Shown: piece by piece, positions 7,925-15,968 of the stretch
Layout: the number at the start of each line of letters is the position of its first letter
Position numbering within the stretch: the stretch's first letter is position 1
Source: CAYSWV01 sp964434865
Lineage (GTDB): Bacteria; Cyanobacteriota; Cyanobacteriia; Thermostichales; Thermostichaceae
Assembly (NCBI GenBank): GCA_964434865.1
Contig: CAYSWV010000001.1
Span: 124,001 to 188,000 of the forward strand
Direction: 5' to 3'
Length of the DNA stretch: 64,000 bases
Notes under the pieces: generated by a model
Database searches by the model: none
Seen by the model: only the letters and a program-made list of their open reading frames with translations
Told to the model about the DNA's origin: nothing
Translations under genes and position numbers: made by a program

Positions 7925-9730
7925 TTGCATCTACCGAGCTGGCTGGCAAACCTTGTGACCCATAGTTATGACCTGACCGGTGGAGACCGCTTACCTCCAC
8001 AAAACATCGAGGCTGAGGAGGAGATCATTGGTGGTCTGCTGCTCGATCCAGATGCTTTTAATCGGGTAGCCGAGGTTCTCCAGCCTGAAGCATTCTACAT
8101 TTCTGCTCACCAAGAGATTTACCGAGCGGCTCTCCACCTTCACAGCCAGGGTAGACCCACTGATCTGACCACAGTATCGGCTTGGTTAGAGGATAATGGT
8201 CGGTTAGAACGTATTGGGGGTACCGCCACGATCCGGCGATTTCTGGAGCAAACGGTCAGCAGTATCAATATCGATCAATATGCCAAGTTAGTTCAAGATA
8301 AATATATTCGTCGCCAATTGATCCAGGCTAGCCAAACCATTGCCCGGCTGGCTTACGATACCAGTCAACCTCTAGCTCAAGTCATGGATCAATCCGAACA
8401 ATCTATTTTTGGAGTGACCCAAGAACGAGTTCAACGATCATTAGTCCCGGCCTCTGAAATCCTATTGACGATTTTTTCTGATCTAGAAGATAAATTTCAA
8501 ACTGGATCAGAACTGCCTGGTATTCCAACTAAGTTTATTGATCTAGATAATATCACGCAAGGCTTACAACGCTCAGACTTGATTATTGTAGCGGGCCGAC
8601 CAGCTATGGGTAAAACCAGTTTCGCTTTAAATGTTGCACGTAACGTAGCAATCTATACCAAGCTTCCAGTTGCTGTTTTCAGTTTAGAAATGTCCCGGGA
8701 ACAGTTAGTACAGCGGATGTTAGCAGGTGAAGCTCGCATCGAAAGTGGGCGGTTACGGGCCGGGCGGATTAACGAAAATGAATGGCAACGGTTAAGTCAA
8801 GCCTTTGGCTTTCTAGCTCAAACTCCTCTCTACATCGACGATACCGCCAGCTGTACTATCACTGAAGTCCGCTCCAAGGCCCGCCGCTTACAAGCTGAAA
8901 CTGGAGGCGTCTTGGGCATGGTCTTGATTGATTACCTACAACTGATGCAGGGGGCTGTAGCTGATAACCGCGTGCAGGAGCTCTCCCGGATTACCCGAGG
9001 CCTAAAAGGCTTAGCCAAAGAACTGTCAACTCCAGTTGTCGTGTTGTCACAACTCAGTCGGGCAGTCGAATCTCGATCTGATAAACGTCCCCAGCTTGCT
9101 GATCTGAGAGAGTCAGGTTGCTTAGATGGGAATACCGAAGTCACTGATGTGGATACGGGTAAAGTCTGGACCTTGAGGCAATTAGCTAATCTCGGATCTG
9201 AAAAAGTCTTACCCCGTTTACTGAGTATGAACCTACGAGGGCGCTTGGTGCCTCAAACTCCTGTGAAAGTATTTCATAGTGGAATCAAGACACTTCATCA
9301 GCTGAAAACTCGATTAAACTGCCAAATCGCAGCTACAGGTAATCATCCCTTTCTGACTCGCCAAGGCTGGAAATCTCTAGATGATCTACAACTAGAAGAA
9401 GACATTGCTATTGCCATCCATGATGAAATCCTATGGGATCCCATTGTCTCCATTGAAGACTATCAAGATCAAGTTGATGTTTTTGATATTGAAATGCCTC
9501 GTCATCATAATTTTGTGGCTAATCAAATTGTGGTTCACAACAGCATTGAACAAGATGCCGATATTGTTGTGATGCTTTACCGACCTGAATATTATGACCC
9601 CAACACAACTGAACGGGGTATTGCTGAAGTCATCATTGCTAAACATCGGAACGGGCCGACAGGAACAGTTAAGCTACTGTTTGAAAGCCAATTTACACAA
9701 TTTCGGAATCTAGCTGATCCCAATCGCTAA
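7925..9730 (+). CDS. dnaB: Replicative DNA helicase DnaB with in-frame mini-intein
   Basis: The 601-residue precursor includes a 141-residue intein at 399-539; the spliced helicase would be 460 residues, normal for DnaB. The N-terminal domain begins RLPPQNIEAEEEIIGG; Walker A is GRPAMGKTS, Walker B region is VLIDYLQLM, and the arginine-finger/DnaB motif SQLSRAVESR follows. After the intein, SIEQDADIVVMLYRPEYY completes the family signature. DnaB is the hexameric 5'-3' replicative helicase. The start is weak: an in-frame stop precedes TTG 7925, and the next options are GTG 7955 and further non-ATG codons, so the true N-terminus may be shorter. It lies 16 bases after rplI. Confidence 0.95.
   Translation: MHLPSWLANLVTHSYDLTGGDRLPPQNIEAEEEIIGGLLLDPDAFNRVAEVLQPEAFYISAHQEIYRAALHLHSQGRPTDLTTVSAWLEDNGRLERIGGTATIRRFLEQTVSSINIDQYAKLVQDKYIRRQLIQASQTIARLAYDTSQPLAQVMDQSEQSIFGVTQERVQRSLVPASEILLTIFSDLEDKFQTGSELPGIPTKFIDLDNITQGLQRSDLIIVAGRPAMGKTSFALNVARNVAIYTKLPVAVFSLEMSREQLVQRMLAGEARIESGRLRAGRINENEWQRLSQAFGFLAQTPLYIDDTASCTITEVRSKARRLQAETGGVLGMVLIDYLQLMQGAVADNRVQELSRITRGLKGLAKELSTPVVVLSQLSRAVESRSDKRPQLADLRESGCLDGNTEVTDVDTGKVWTLRQLANLGSEKVLPRLLSMNLRGRLVPQTPVKVFHSGIKTLHQLKTRLNCQIAATGNHPFLTRQGWKSLDDLQLEEDIAIAIHDEILWDPIVSIEDYQDQVDVFDIEMPRHHNFVANQIVVHNSIEQDADIVVMLYRPEYYDPNTTERGIAEVIIAKHRNGPTGTVKLLFESQFTQFRNLADPNR
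9119..9541 (+). other. Intein in DnaB (141-residue mini-intein, no homing endonuclease)
   Basis: The insertion lies between RESG and SIEQDAD of DnaB, the same site as the well-known Synechocystis DnaB intein. It starts with Cys (CLDGNTEV, block A), has block B with the Thr-x-x-His pattern in ATGNHPFLT, block F VDVFDIEMPRHHNFVA, and ends VVHN followed by Ser+1 of the extein (block G). All residues needed for protein splicing (Cys1, block B His, penultimate His, terminal Asn, Ser+1) are present. At 141 residues there is no room for a LAGLIDADG endonuclease, so this is a natural mini-intein and should splice. Confidence 0.93.
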
Positions 9731-9758
9731 AACCAATTAGGTGCTAAAACCAATTAGG
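9726..9758. repeat. 17-bp tandem duplication spanning convergent stop codons
   Basis: The unit GCTAAAACCAATTAGG plus one T is repeated head to tail. The first copy holds the dnaB stop (9728-9730) and the second the stop of the minus-strand UbiB-family gene (9754-9756). Confidence 0.9.
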
Positions 9759-11469
9759 ATCGACCCGCATATTTATCCAAATTTTCGCGCAGCAGCAAGG
9801 CAATAAATGATCGGAGTAAAGCCAGAAATCCAAGCCCTGATAAGACAAAAATGGCAATGGCGAAAGAGAGTTGATTACCCGTTAATAAAATAGCTCCAGC
9901 AATCAAAGTAAATCCTGTCCAACAGGTGTAGATCAAACTTTTTAAAGCCATATTGAGGCGTCGCAATAAGCGTTCTGACTCTTGAGAGCGGGTTCGTAGC
10001 TGAATTTCGCCTTGTTCTAGCCGATCCTCCAGTCGTTGCACCGCTAATTCAACAGCATTGGGTTTTTGTAACCGATACTGAATTAAAGATTGAGTTTGAC
10101 GAGCCAATTGACTTAAGAGATTACCACTACCCTTGGATGTCATCATTTTTTTCACAAAGGGTTGGGCCGCCACTATAAAGTTGTACTCCGGATCAAGCAC
10201 CCGGGCAATCCCATCTAGTGTTGTTAAAGATTTTAAGATAAAAGTCATTTGAGGGGGCATACGAAAGGGCTGTTGTTCAAACATGTCATAGATCTCGCTG
10301 CGCATTTCATCAAATGCTTGAATATCAACAGGCTTCTCTGTAAACTTATCCAAAATAAAGGTTGCCATCCGATGGATAGGTTTCATATCTGAGGTGCGCT
10401 CGAGTAGGCCTAAATCAATCAGAGTATCCACTAGAACTTTAGAATCTTTGCGGAGCACAGCGAAAAATGTTTCAATCATTTTATCTTTGGCTATCGATTT
10501 GACTTCTGCCATCATGCCAAAATCATAGAAGATAATACAGCCATCTTGAGTAACCGCCATATTACCTGGATGGGGATCAGCTTGAAAAAACCCATCTTGT
10601 AAGAGTTGTCTTAAATAACAATAAATTCCAAGATTATTCAAAGCTTTGACATCAATATTGCAGGCTTCCAGAGTAGTTCGATCGTTGATCTTAATGCCAG
10701 GCAAATAGTCCATTGTTAAGACTTTAGCTGTTGTCCATTCCCAATAAACTTGGGGTACTAAAACTCTGGAATCATCTTGAAAGTTCTGGCGAAAACGATC
10801 GGCATTTTTACCTTCTTGAATGTAGTCAATTTCTTGATACAAAAAGGCAAAAAATTCGTTGTAAATTGCTTCTAGATCATATTGCTTGACTGATGGCATC
10901 AAAGCTTGGAGAACTCGAATCAACTCCCGTAAAACCTTCAGATCCAAACTAAAGAGTTGCTCTAACCCAGGTCGTTGTACTTTGACAACCACCTCTTCAC
11001 CAGTATAGAGTTGAGCTTTGTGCACCTGACCCAGACTTGCTGCAGCAATAGGCTCTGGATCAAAGGATTGATAAATTTGATCTAGGGGGCGATTAAGTTC
11101 GGATTCAATAATCTCTTGAGCTCTTTCAACACTAAAACCTGGTACTTTATCTTGAAGACTGGATAAGGATTCAATATAAGCTAATGGGAACAAATCGACT
11201 CGGGTTGACAAGGCTTGACCAATTTTAATGAATGTGGGACCGAGATCGAGCAACTGTTGCCCTAGCCACTGAGCTCGTTGTTGCTGTAATTCATAGGTTT
11301 TTTTCGAGACTAGATTGTCCCACAGCAATAGAAACACCAGATGAGCTGAGGTGGAAAAAATGTCTTGTCTTCGATCCCAAAGGGAATATCTCGATCGTTG
11401 CCACCGCATGAGTTTGACTGTGGAGACTGAGGTTAATTGAGTAGACTCTGGTTCTGACAGCAACAGCAT
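9754..11469 (-). CDS. ABC1/UbiB-family atypical protein kinase
   Basis: A 571-residue member of the ABC1/AarF/UbiB family. Visible signatures are the KxGQ motif in FIKIGQALSTR, the Ala-rich loop AAASLGQVHKA, the Lys in VVVKVQRPG, the catalytic-loop region QADPHPGNM and the metal-binding IFYDFGMM. The C-terminus carries two hydrophobic segments (about 510-530 and 535-555), fitting a membrane anchor. Family members support prenylquinone biosynthesis or lipid homeostasis; cyanobacteria and plastids have several paralogues, so a precise role (for example plastoquinone or tocopherol metabolism) cannot be assigned. The start is ATG; the gene is convergent with dnaB. Confidence 0.9.
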   Translation of the reverse strand: MLLLSEPESTQLTSVSTVKLMRWQRSRYSLWDRRQDIFSTSAHLVFLLLWDNLVSKKTYELQQQRAQWLGQQLLDLGPTFIKIGQALSTRVDLFPLAYIESLSSLQDKVPGFSVERAQEIIESELNRPLDQIYQSFDPEPIAAASLGQVHKAQLYTGEEVVVKVQRPGLEQLFSLDLKVLRELIRVLQALMPSVKQYDLEAIYNEFFAFLYQEIDYIQEGKNADRFRQNFQDDSRVLVPQVYWEWTTAKVLTMDYLPGIKINDRTTLEACNIDVKALNNLGIYCYLRQLLQDGFFQADPHPGNMAVTQDGCIIFYDFGMMAEVKSIAKDKMIETFFAVLRKDSKVLVDTLIDLGLLERTSDMKPIHRMATFILDKFTEKPVDIQAFDEMRSEIYDMFEQQPFRMPPQMTFILKSLTTLDGIARVLDPEYNFIVAAQPFVKKMMTSKGSGNLLSQLARQTQSLIQYRLQKPNAVELAVQRLEDRLEQGEIQLRTRSQESERLLRRLNMALKSLIYTCWTGFTLIAGAILLTGNQLSFAIAIFVLSGLGFLALLRSFIALLLRENLDKYAGRS

Positions 11470-11769
11470 AAGTGCTGAACCTCAAACGCTAGGTGCTCTT
11501 ACCTAGTATGCCCCTAACCCTTGCAGATTTTGAGATCTCTGAAAGATCGGGTATCCTATCACACGATACATTAAGACTCGTCATCTCGTGTAGCCACAGA
11601 GGCGATAAAAAGTCACTGAGTTTGCACCTATAGGACCTAATGATTCAAGGTCATTCGTTTAGAATAAGAGATGAGTTGTGATTACGTTCTGTTAGCTACC
11701 ATCTATTGACAAATCGACTCTTAGTTACTTAGACAAACGGTACTGATCAAGCCTGACTACTTATTAAAG
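11470..11769. other. 300-bp divergent intergenic region
   Basis: It lies between the divergent UbiB-family gene and the secreted-protein gene. Apart from a possible promoter near 11706-11734 I see nothing coding or repetitive. Confidence 0.4.
11706..11734 (+). promoter_or_regulatory. Possible sigma70-type promoter
   Basis: A consensus -35 box TTGACA (11706-11711) is followed after 17 bases by TTAGAC (11729-11734), which matches only three of six -10 positions. It lies about 45 bases before the ATG of the secreted protein gene. Weak evidence. Confidence 0.3.
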
Positions 11770-11778
11770 GTGATGCTC

Positions 11779-12384
11779 ATGAAGTCAAGCCAACTGAAAA
11801 GCTTACCTCTCCTGCTGATTGGGTTATTGACGACCCCACTAGTGTGGCCTGTACCAGTTAGTGCTCAGCAGCAATTTGATTTAGAAGCGATCCAACTGCA
11901 GCAAGGAACGGTGATCTCAGCCACCAGCATTAATTCAACAGAATCGCAATATTTTGCTCCTGATACCGTTCACCCGATTACATTAACCGTCTCTCAAAAT
12001 ATCTACAACGCCACAGGTCAGCTGATGTTACCGGCGGGCAGTCGTCTATATGGACAACTTCAACCAGCGGCAGGGGGATCGCAAATAGTGATCAATTCAC
12101 TGGTCCTTAATGATCGTAGTTACCCAATCCAAGCTCGCTCAGCGATCATCCCAGACGAAAAAGACCCTCGTGAATTTGAAGCGGATGCTATTGCAGGTGA
12201 TGCGGCTATTGGAGCTGTGGCTGGTACGGTTCTAGGTGCTCTTACAGGAGGTATCTCAGTGGGAAGCGTGTTAGGCGGGGCAGCATCAGGTGTGTTAGTA
12301 GGTAACGTCACAGCTCCTCGAGTTGTTATTTTACGTCCAGGTCAGGTATTTGGCATTACCCTAGAGGCGCCTTTTCAACTTTAG
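11779..12384 (+). CDS. Secreted small protein with the domain also found at the C-terminus of the SLH protein
   Basis: A 201-residue protein with a signal peptide (basic MKSSQLK, hydrophobic core, likely cleavage after VSA near residue 28). The mature part has a beta-rich region with LPAGSRLYGQLQPAAGGSQ, then ARSAIIPDEKDPRE, a Gly/Ala-rich segment and GNVTAPRVVILRPGQ. Most of the mature protein aligns with the C-terminal half of the SLH protein at 54754-55971 (PYGSRVDGRFEPAAGGSR, IKDPR, GNVTAPRVVVIDP). The G(T)xI..PxGSxLxG pattern recalls the VirB10/TrbI beta-barrel, but this is only a resemblance. The ATG at 11779 is preferred because AAAGG lies eight bases upstream; GTG 11770 and ATG 11773 are alternatives. 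Function unknown; periplasmic or outer-membrane location inferred. Confidence 0.72.
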   Translation: MKSSQLKSLPLLLIGLLTTPLVWPVPVSAQQQFDLEAIQLQQGTVISATSINSTESQYFAPDTVHPITLTVSQNIYNATGQLMLPAGSRLYGQLQPAAGGSQIVINSLVLNDRSYPIQARSAIIPDEKDPREFEADAIAGDAAIGAVAGTVLGALTGGISVGSVLGGAASGVLVGNVTAPRVVILRPGQVFGITLEAPFQL

Positions 12385-12486
12385 TGCTATAACCAGCATC
12401 CCCTGGATCTCAAGCTATGGAGTGCAGCCTGCCGCCAGGTTACAATGATATGATAGCCGTGCTGGTATCCCTAGGATTTGAGTATT

Positions 12487-12951
12487 ATGGCGACTCCAAC
12501 GGCTAAAGATGAAGCCTTTGGCATCATTCCAGTGGTTCCGGCTATTAACGGTATGCCTCGCCACTACCTGTTAATCTTTCACAACAAGGGGCATTGGGGC
12601 TTTCCTAAAGGCCATAAAGATGGTGATGAAACTGACCTAGAGGCAGCTCAGCGTGAGCTTGAGGAAGAAACTGGACTGAACATCTATAATTTGGTAGATG
12701 GACTTCAACTCTCAGAAACTTACCAGTTTTATAGCCCTACAGGGGTACGGATTGAAAAGACAGTGACTTACTTTGTGGCTTTAGTGCCGTTGTCTAGCTC
12801 TGGATCTTTACCTTCAATCACAATCCAAGTTGAAGAATTAGCTGACTATCGCTGGTGCACCTTAGAACAAGGCTTAGAGCTGATCTCTTTTCAAGAAGGT
12901 CGGAGACTCCTTAAAACCTGTGAGCAACAACTAGCATCTATGATCGAGTAG
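12487..12951 (+). CDS. Nudix hydrolase
   Basis: A 154-residue Nudix-fold hydrolase. The Nudix box is complete: it begins GHKDGDE (about residue 48) and ends RELEEETGL, giving the Gx5Ex7REUxEExGU pattern with all metal-binding glutamates. The preceding WGFPKGHK is typical of bis(5'-nucleosyl)-tetraphosphatase-like members, so a dinucleoside polyphosphate substrate is plausible but not shown. The ATG at 12487 is preferred to a TTG three codons upstream. It stands alone in a short intergenic setting. Confidence 0.88.
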   Translation: MATPTAKDEAFGIIPVVPAINGMPRHYLLIFHNKGHWGFPKGHKDGDETDLEAAQRELEEETGLNIYNLVDGLQLSETYQFYSPTGVRIEKTVTYFVALVPLSSSGSLPSITIQVEELADYRWCTLEQGLELISFQEGRRLLKTCEQQLASMIE

Positions 12952-13140
12952 GTCATCTATTCTGAGCCAAGGGCAGAATCTAGTTAGTGAGCCTGCCGAA
13001 TTTTATGCACCATCATCGTGAGATACCTGCGAGATCAAAGCCCGAAAGATGACTGTCAACGGCAGCTTTTCTACTCTTGACTAAGTTCTCAGAAAGCCGA
13101 TAGCGTTAGGCTTAACCCTACAATTTCCATGGACTAGGAC

Positions 13141-13578
13141 ATGAGTTTATATCGATTAACGTATTGCAGCCAGGCAGATCCCAACCTACGATACCAGGAT
13201 CTCAAAGACATTTTAGAAAAATCCGAAAAGAACAATACACCCGTTGGAATTACAGGCCTACTGTGCTACGGAGATGACATGTTTTTACAATGCCTTGAAG
13301 GGGATCGTAAAATTGTGAGTCAAACTTACCATCGGATTGCTCAAGATCAACGCCACTATGATGCTGAGCTGATTGAATTGTGTGCAATTGACTCTCGATA
13401 TTTTACCGAGTGGTCGATGAAAGTTGTTCAATTAGGTGCGTTATCACCGGACAAAGTTAAAGCTATTCTGATAAAACACTCTAGCTCAAGCTTCCTCAGG
13501 CCTTCAACTATGACACCGAAACAGTGTCTTCAACTCTTAATTGATCTGCAACATTTTTATCAATCCGATCCGACCTAA
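13141..13578 (+). CDS. pixD: BLUF-domain blue-light photoreceptor (PixD/Slr1694 type)
   Basis: A 145-residue stand-alone BLUF protein, close in length and sequence to Synechocystis Slr1694 (PixD). The flavin-photocycle residues are at the canonical positions: Tyr8 (RLTYCS), Gln50 (MFLQCLEG), Trp91 and Met93 (EWSMKV). The C-terminal helices contain LRPSTMTPKQCLQLLIDL, the region used for oligomerisation in PixD. In Synechocystis, PixD controls phototaxis through the response regulator PixE, but no pixE lies nearby here. The next gene, 55 bases downstream on the same strand, is a hydrolase-like protein and may be co-expressed. Function in phototaxis is inferred by homology. Confidence 0.9.
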   Translation: MSLYRLTYCSQADPNLRYQDLKDILEKSEKNNTPVGITGLLCYGDDMFLQCLEGDRKIVSQTYHRIAQDQRHYDAELIELCAIDSRYFTEWSMKVVQLGALSPDKVKAILIKHSSSSFLRPSTMTPKQCLQLLIDLQHFYQSDPT

Positions 13579-13633
13579 GTCAATACACACCATCACAGTA
13601 TAATTGAGCTACTCGTTGATCGGTTGAAGGTAT

Positions 13634-14539
13634 ATGCATCCCAATACATGGCAAAGCCAGGGCCAATTTTTTAACTATCACACACATCAAATTTTTTACT
13701 CTGAAGCGGGACAAGGTGATCCGTTACTACTCCTACATGCCTATCCAACAGCATCTTGGGGATTTCACAAACTATGGCCGACATTAACCCGCCACTTTAG
13801 AGTGATTACCCTTGATTTTTTGGGATCAGGCTTTTCTGACAAACCTCGTGAGCCGATTTATTCAATTTTCAATTTAGCGGACTGTGTTGAAGCTTTACTA
13901 AAAAGTCGTGATATCGAGCACGTGCACATCTTAGCCCATGCCTATGGTGTCACAACAGCCCAAGAATTGTTGGCGCGTCAGATTGATCCTCAAACTAACC
14001 ATCCTATTCAGATTCGTTCGATCAGCTTCATCAATGGTGGCTTGTTTCCTGAAGCCACTCGACCAACCCTGACACAAAAACTATTACTGACTCCTTTGGG
14101 AGCTACTATTGTCCGTTCAACTCCCTATCCCTATCGGGTGTTTTGTCAAAAACTGTCTCGTAATTTTGGTCCTCAAACTCAACCCTCTGCATCTGATCTC
14201 CAAGCTATTTGGCAATTGCTAACTTATCAAGATGGTCATCGAGTGGTGCCTGATGTCTTGGCCTACCTCAAAGAACGCTCCCAATATCGAGAGCGCTGGG
14301 TCGGTGCTTTACAAGGGAGTTCTATTCCGATGTGTTTGATCAATGGAGCGGCAGATCCAGTCTCAGGTCAAGACGTCCCTACTTTTTGGCAACATCATTG
14401 TCCAGACGCTAGGTTATATCAACTCGATCCAAACATTGGCCATTACCCACCCCTAGAGGACCCAGAAGGCGTGCTGCAGGCTTATCAACGGTTTTTATCT
14501 GAGCACTTTACGGCTATCCATCTAGCTATGCAGACCTAA
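13634..14539 (+). CDS. Alpha/beta-hydrolase fold protein (MEST/haloalkane dehalogenase-like) lacking the nucleophile
   Basis: A 301-residue alpha/beta hydrolase fold protein. The oxyanion-side motif LLLLHAYPTASW and FLGSGFSDKP are clear, as is INGGLFPEATRP, typical of the MEST subgroup. The acid (GAADPVSG) and catalytic His (NIGHYPPLEDP) are present. The nucleophile elbow, normally HDYGD-like with an Asp nucleophile in this subgroup, reads LAHAYGVTTAQELL: the nucleophile position is Ala (GCC codon). It may therefore be catalytically dead or use another mechanism. No signal peptide. It follows the BLUF gene by 55 bases. Confidence 0.8.
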   Translation: MHPNTWQSQGQFFNYHTHQIFYSEAGQGDPLLLLHAYPTASWGFHKLWPTLTRHFRVITLDFLGSGFSDKPREPIYSIFNLADCVEALLKSRDIEHVHILAHAYGVTTAQELLARQIDPQTNHPIQIRSISFINGGLFPEATRPTLTQKLLLTPLGATIVRSTPYPYRVFCQKLSRNFGPQTQPSASDLQAIWQLLTYQDGHRVVPDVLAYLKERSQYRERWVGALQGSSIPMCLINGAADPVSGQDVPTFWQHHCPDARLYQLDPNIGHYPPLEDPEGVLQAYQRFLSEHFTAIHLAMQT

Positions 14540-14600
14540 TGGGGGTGTGAAAGGATCTCAAGTTGGTTCAGCAACCTAAAACCCTTAGTGAGGCGGCTCA

Positions 14601-15665
14601 TTACACTAAGGCTGGCTTACGATTACGAACAGCTTGAGCTAGCTCCATGAGGAGAGTTTCGGTTTCGGCCCACCCAATACAACCATCTGTGATTGACATC
14701 CCGTATTGCAGATCTCTACCTTGATTCCAGGACTGCTTACCTGCATTCAAATTGCTTTCAAGCATCAGACCCATAATCGCAGCCTGACCCTGACTATATT
14801 GCTCAGCAACCGATTCCAGTACAAGACCTTGGCGAGTGTAATCTTTGTTGGAGTTGCCATGTGAGCAGTCAACCATTACCGAACGTTGAATCCCTTGTTC
14901 ATGCATCAGGGCAGCAGCATTGGCAATGACATCAGGACCATAGTTAGGCTGAGTACCCCCTCTTAGGACAATGTGCCGATCAGGATTGCCTGATGTCTTA
15001 CACATGCAGGTCACACCATCCTGATTAATCCCCAGAAAACTATGAGCATGACTAGCAGAGATAATGGCATTAAGAGCAATTTGGAGCTGGCCATCAGTCC
15101 CATTTTTGAAACCTACAGGCATTGATAAGCCGCTAGCCATTTCACGGTGGGTTTGACTTTCAACAGTGCGAGCACCAATAGCAGCCCAACTGACCAGATC
15201 AGCTGTGTACTGGGGTGTCACTGGATCTAGCATTTCTACAGCGCAGGGCAGCCCAATGGCATTAATCTTTAACAAAATAGATCGAGCTAAATCCAATCCC
15301 GACGGAATATCGCAAGATCCATCTAAACGGGGGTCATTGATTAATCCTTTCCAACCAACGGTAGTCCGTGGCTTTTCAAAGTAAGTTCGCATCACTATTA
15401 GCAATTGCTCTTGGGTGGCATCAGCTAGTTGCTTCAATCGATGAGCATACTCAAAGGCAGCCTCAGGATCATGAATAGAACAGGGACCCACAATAATGAC
15501 TAGACGCTCTGAATCGCGGCCATGAATCACATTTCGAATGGCTTGGCGTGTTTGCCGTACCTGGTCAGCAATAGCATCTGTAATAGGCAGTTTCGCCTTT
15601 ACGGCTTTGGGAGAAATCAAGGGTGTGGTCTCCAAGATGTGGCAGTTTTCCGTCTTGACTGACAT
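14601..15665 (-). CDS. 3-deoxy-7-phosphoheptulonate (DAHP) synthase, class I AroFGH type
   Basis: A 354-residue class I-alpha DAHP synthase, near the usual 350 residues. Signatures: GPCSIHDPEAA, MRTYFEKPRTTVGWKG, the metal Cys in that GPCSI motif, GFKNGTDG, HIVLRGG and MVDCSHGNSNKD. It condenses phosphoenolpyruvate and erythrose 4-phosphate, the first step of the shikimate pathway, in the cytosol. The N-terminal extension of about 40 residues is where feedback inhibition by an aromatic amino acid usually acts; which one cannot be read from sequence. The start is ATG. A 7-bp inverted repeat lies in the leader (15696-15726). Confidence 0.95.
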   Translation of the reverse strand: MSVKTENCHILETTPLISPKAVKAKLPITDAIADQVRQTRQAIRNVIHGRDSERLVIIVGPCSIHDPEAAFEYAHRLKQLADATQEQLLIVMRTYFEKPRTTVGWKGLINDPRLDGSCDIPSGLDLARSILLKINAIGLPCAVEMLDPVTPQYTADLVSWAAIGARTVESQTHREMASGLSMPVGFKNGTDGQLQIALNAIISASHAHSFLGINQDGVTCMCKTSGNPDRHIVLRGGTQPNYGPDVIANAAALMHEQGIQRSVMVDCSHGNSNKDYTRQGLVLESVAEQYSQGQAAIMGLMLESNLNAGKQSWNQGRDLQYGMSITDGCIGWAETETLLMELAQAVRNRKPALV

Positions 15666-15968
15666 GATCAGATCCTCTGAGTGGATTTCATAAGTGAAGC
15701 CCCAAGCTTTCTAGGCTCAGGGCTTCAGGGTTTCGTTGAAGACTATGCTTAAGTTATGCTTCAGCCAACACCTGTGAGCCCCGGACTAAACCAGGGGTAG
15801 ATAAAGTAAAAACTAAATCGATATACAGCTAGACGCATGGGTTCAGCTCTAGTAGGTGTTGTGAATAGGAATAGCAAACCATTTACATCATGTAACTTAC
15901 CCTATCTGGACAAAAATCGTCAATTTATTTGTGATCTGATCAGATTTAGAGAGGAAGGCTGATTTGAC
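15666..15968. other. 303-bp divergence-free intergenic region (leader of DAHP synthase)
   Basis: Apart from the hairpin at 15696-15726, I see no gene, repeat or clear promoter here. Both flanking genes are on the minus strand. Confidence 0.4.
15696..15726 (-). promoter_or_regulatory. Inverted repeat in the DAHP synthase leader
   Basis: Arms GAAGCCC (15696-15702) and GGGCTTC (15720-15726) are perfectly complementary with a 17-base loop and sit 31-61 bases upstream of the DAHP synthase start on the minus strand. There is no T run next to it. It could be an operator or leader hairpin; chance is also possible. Confidence 0.25.
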
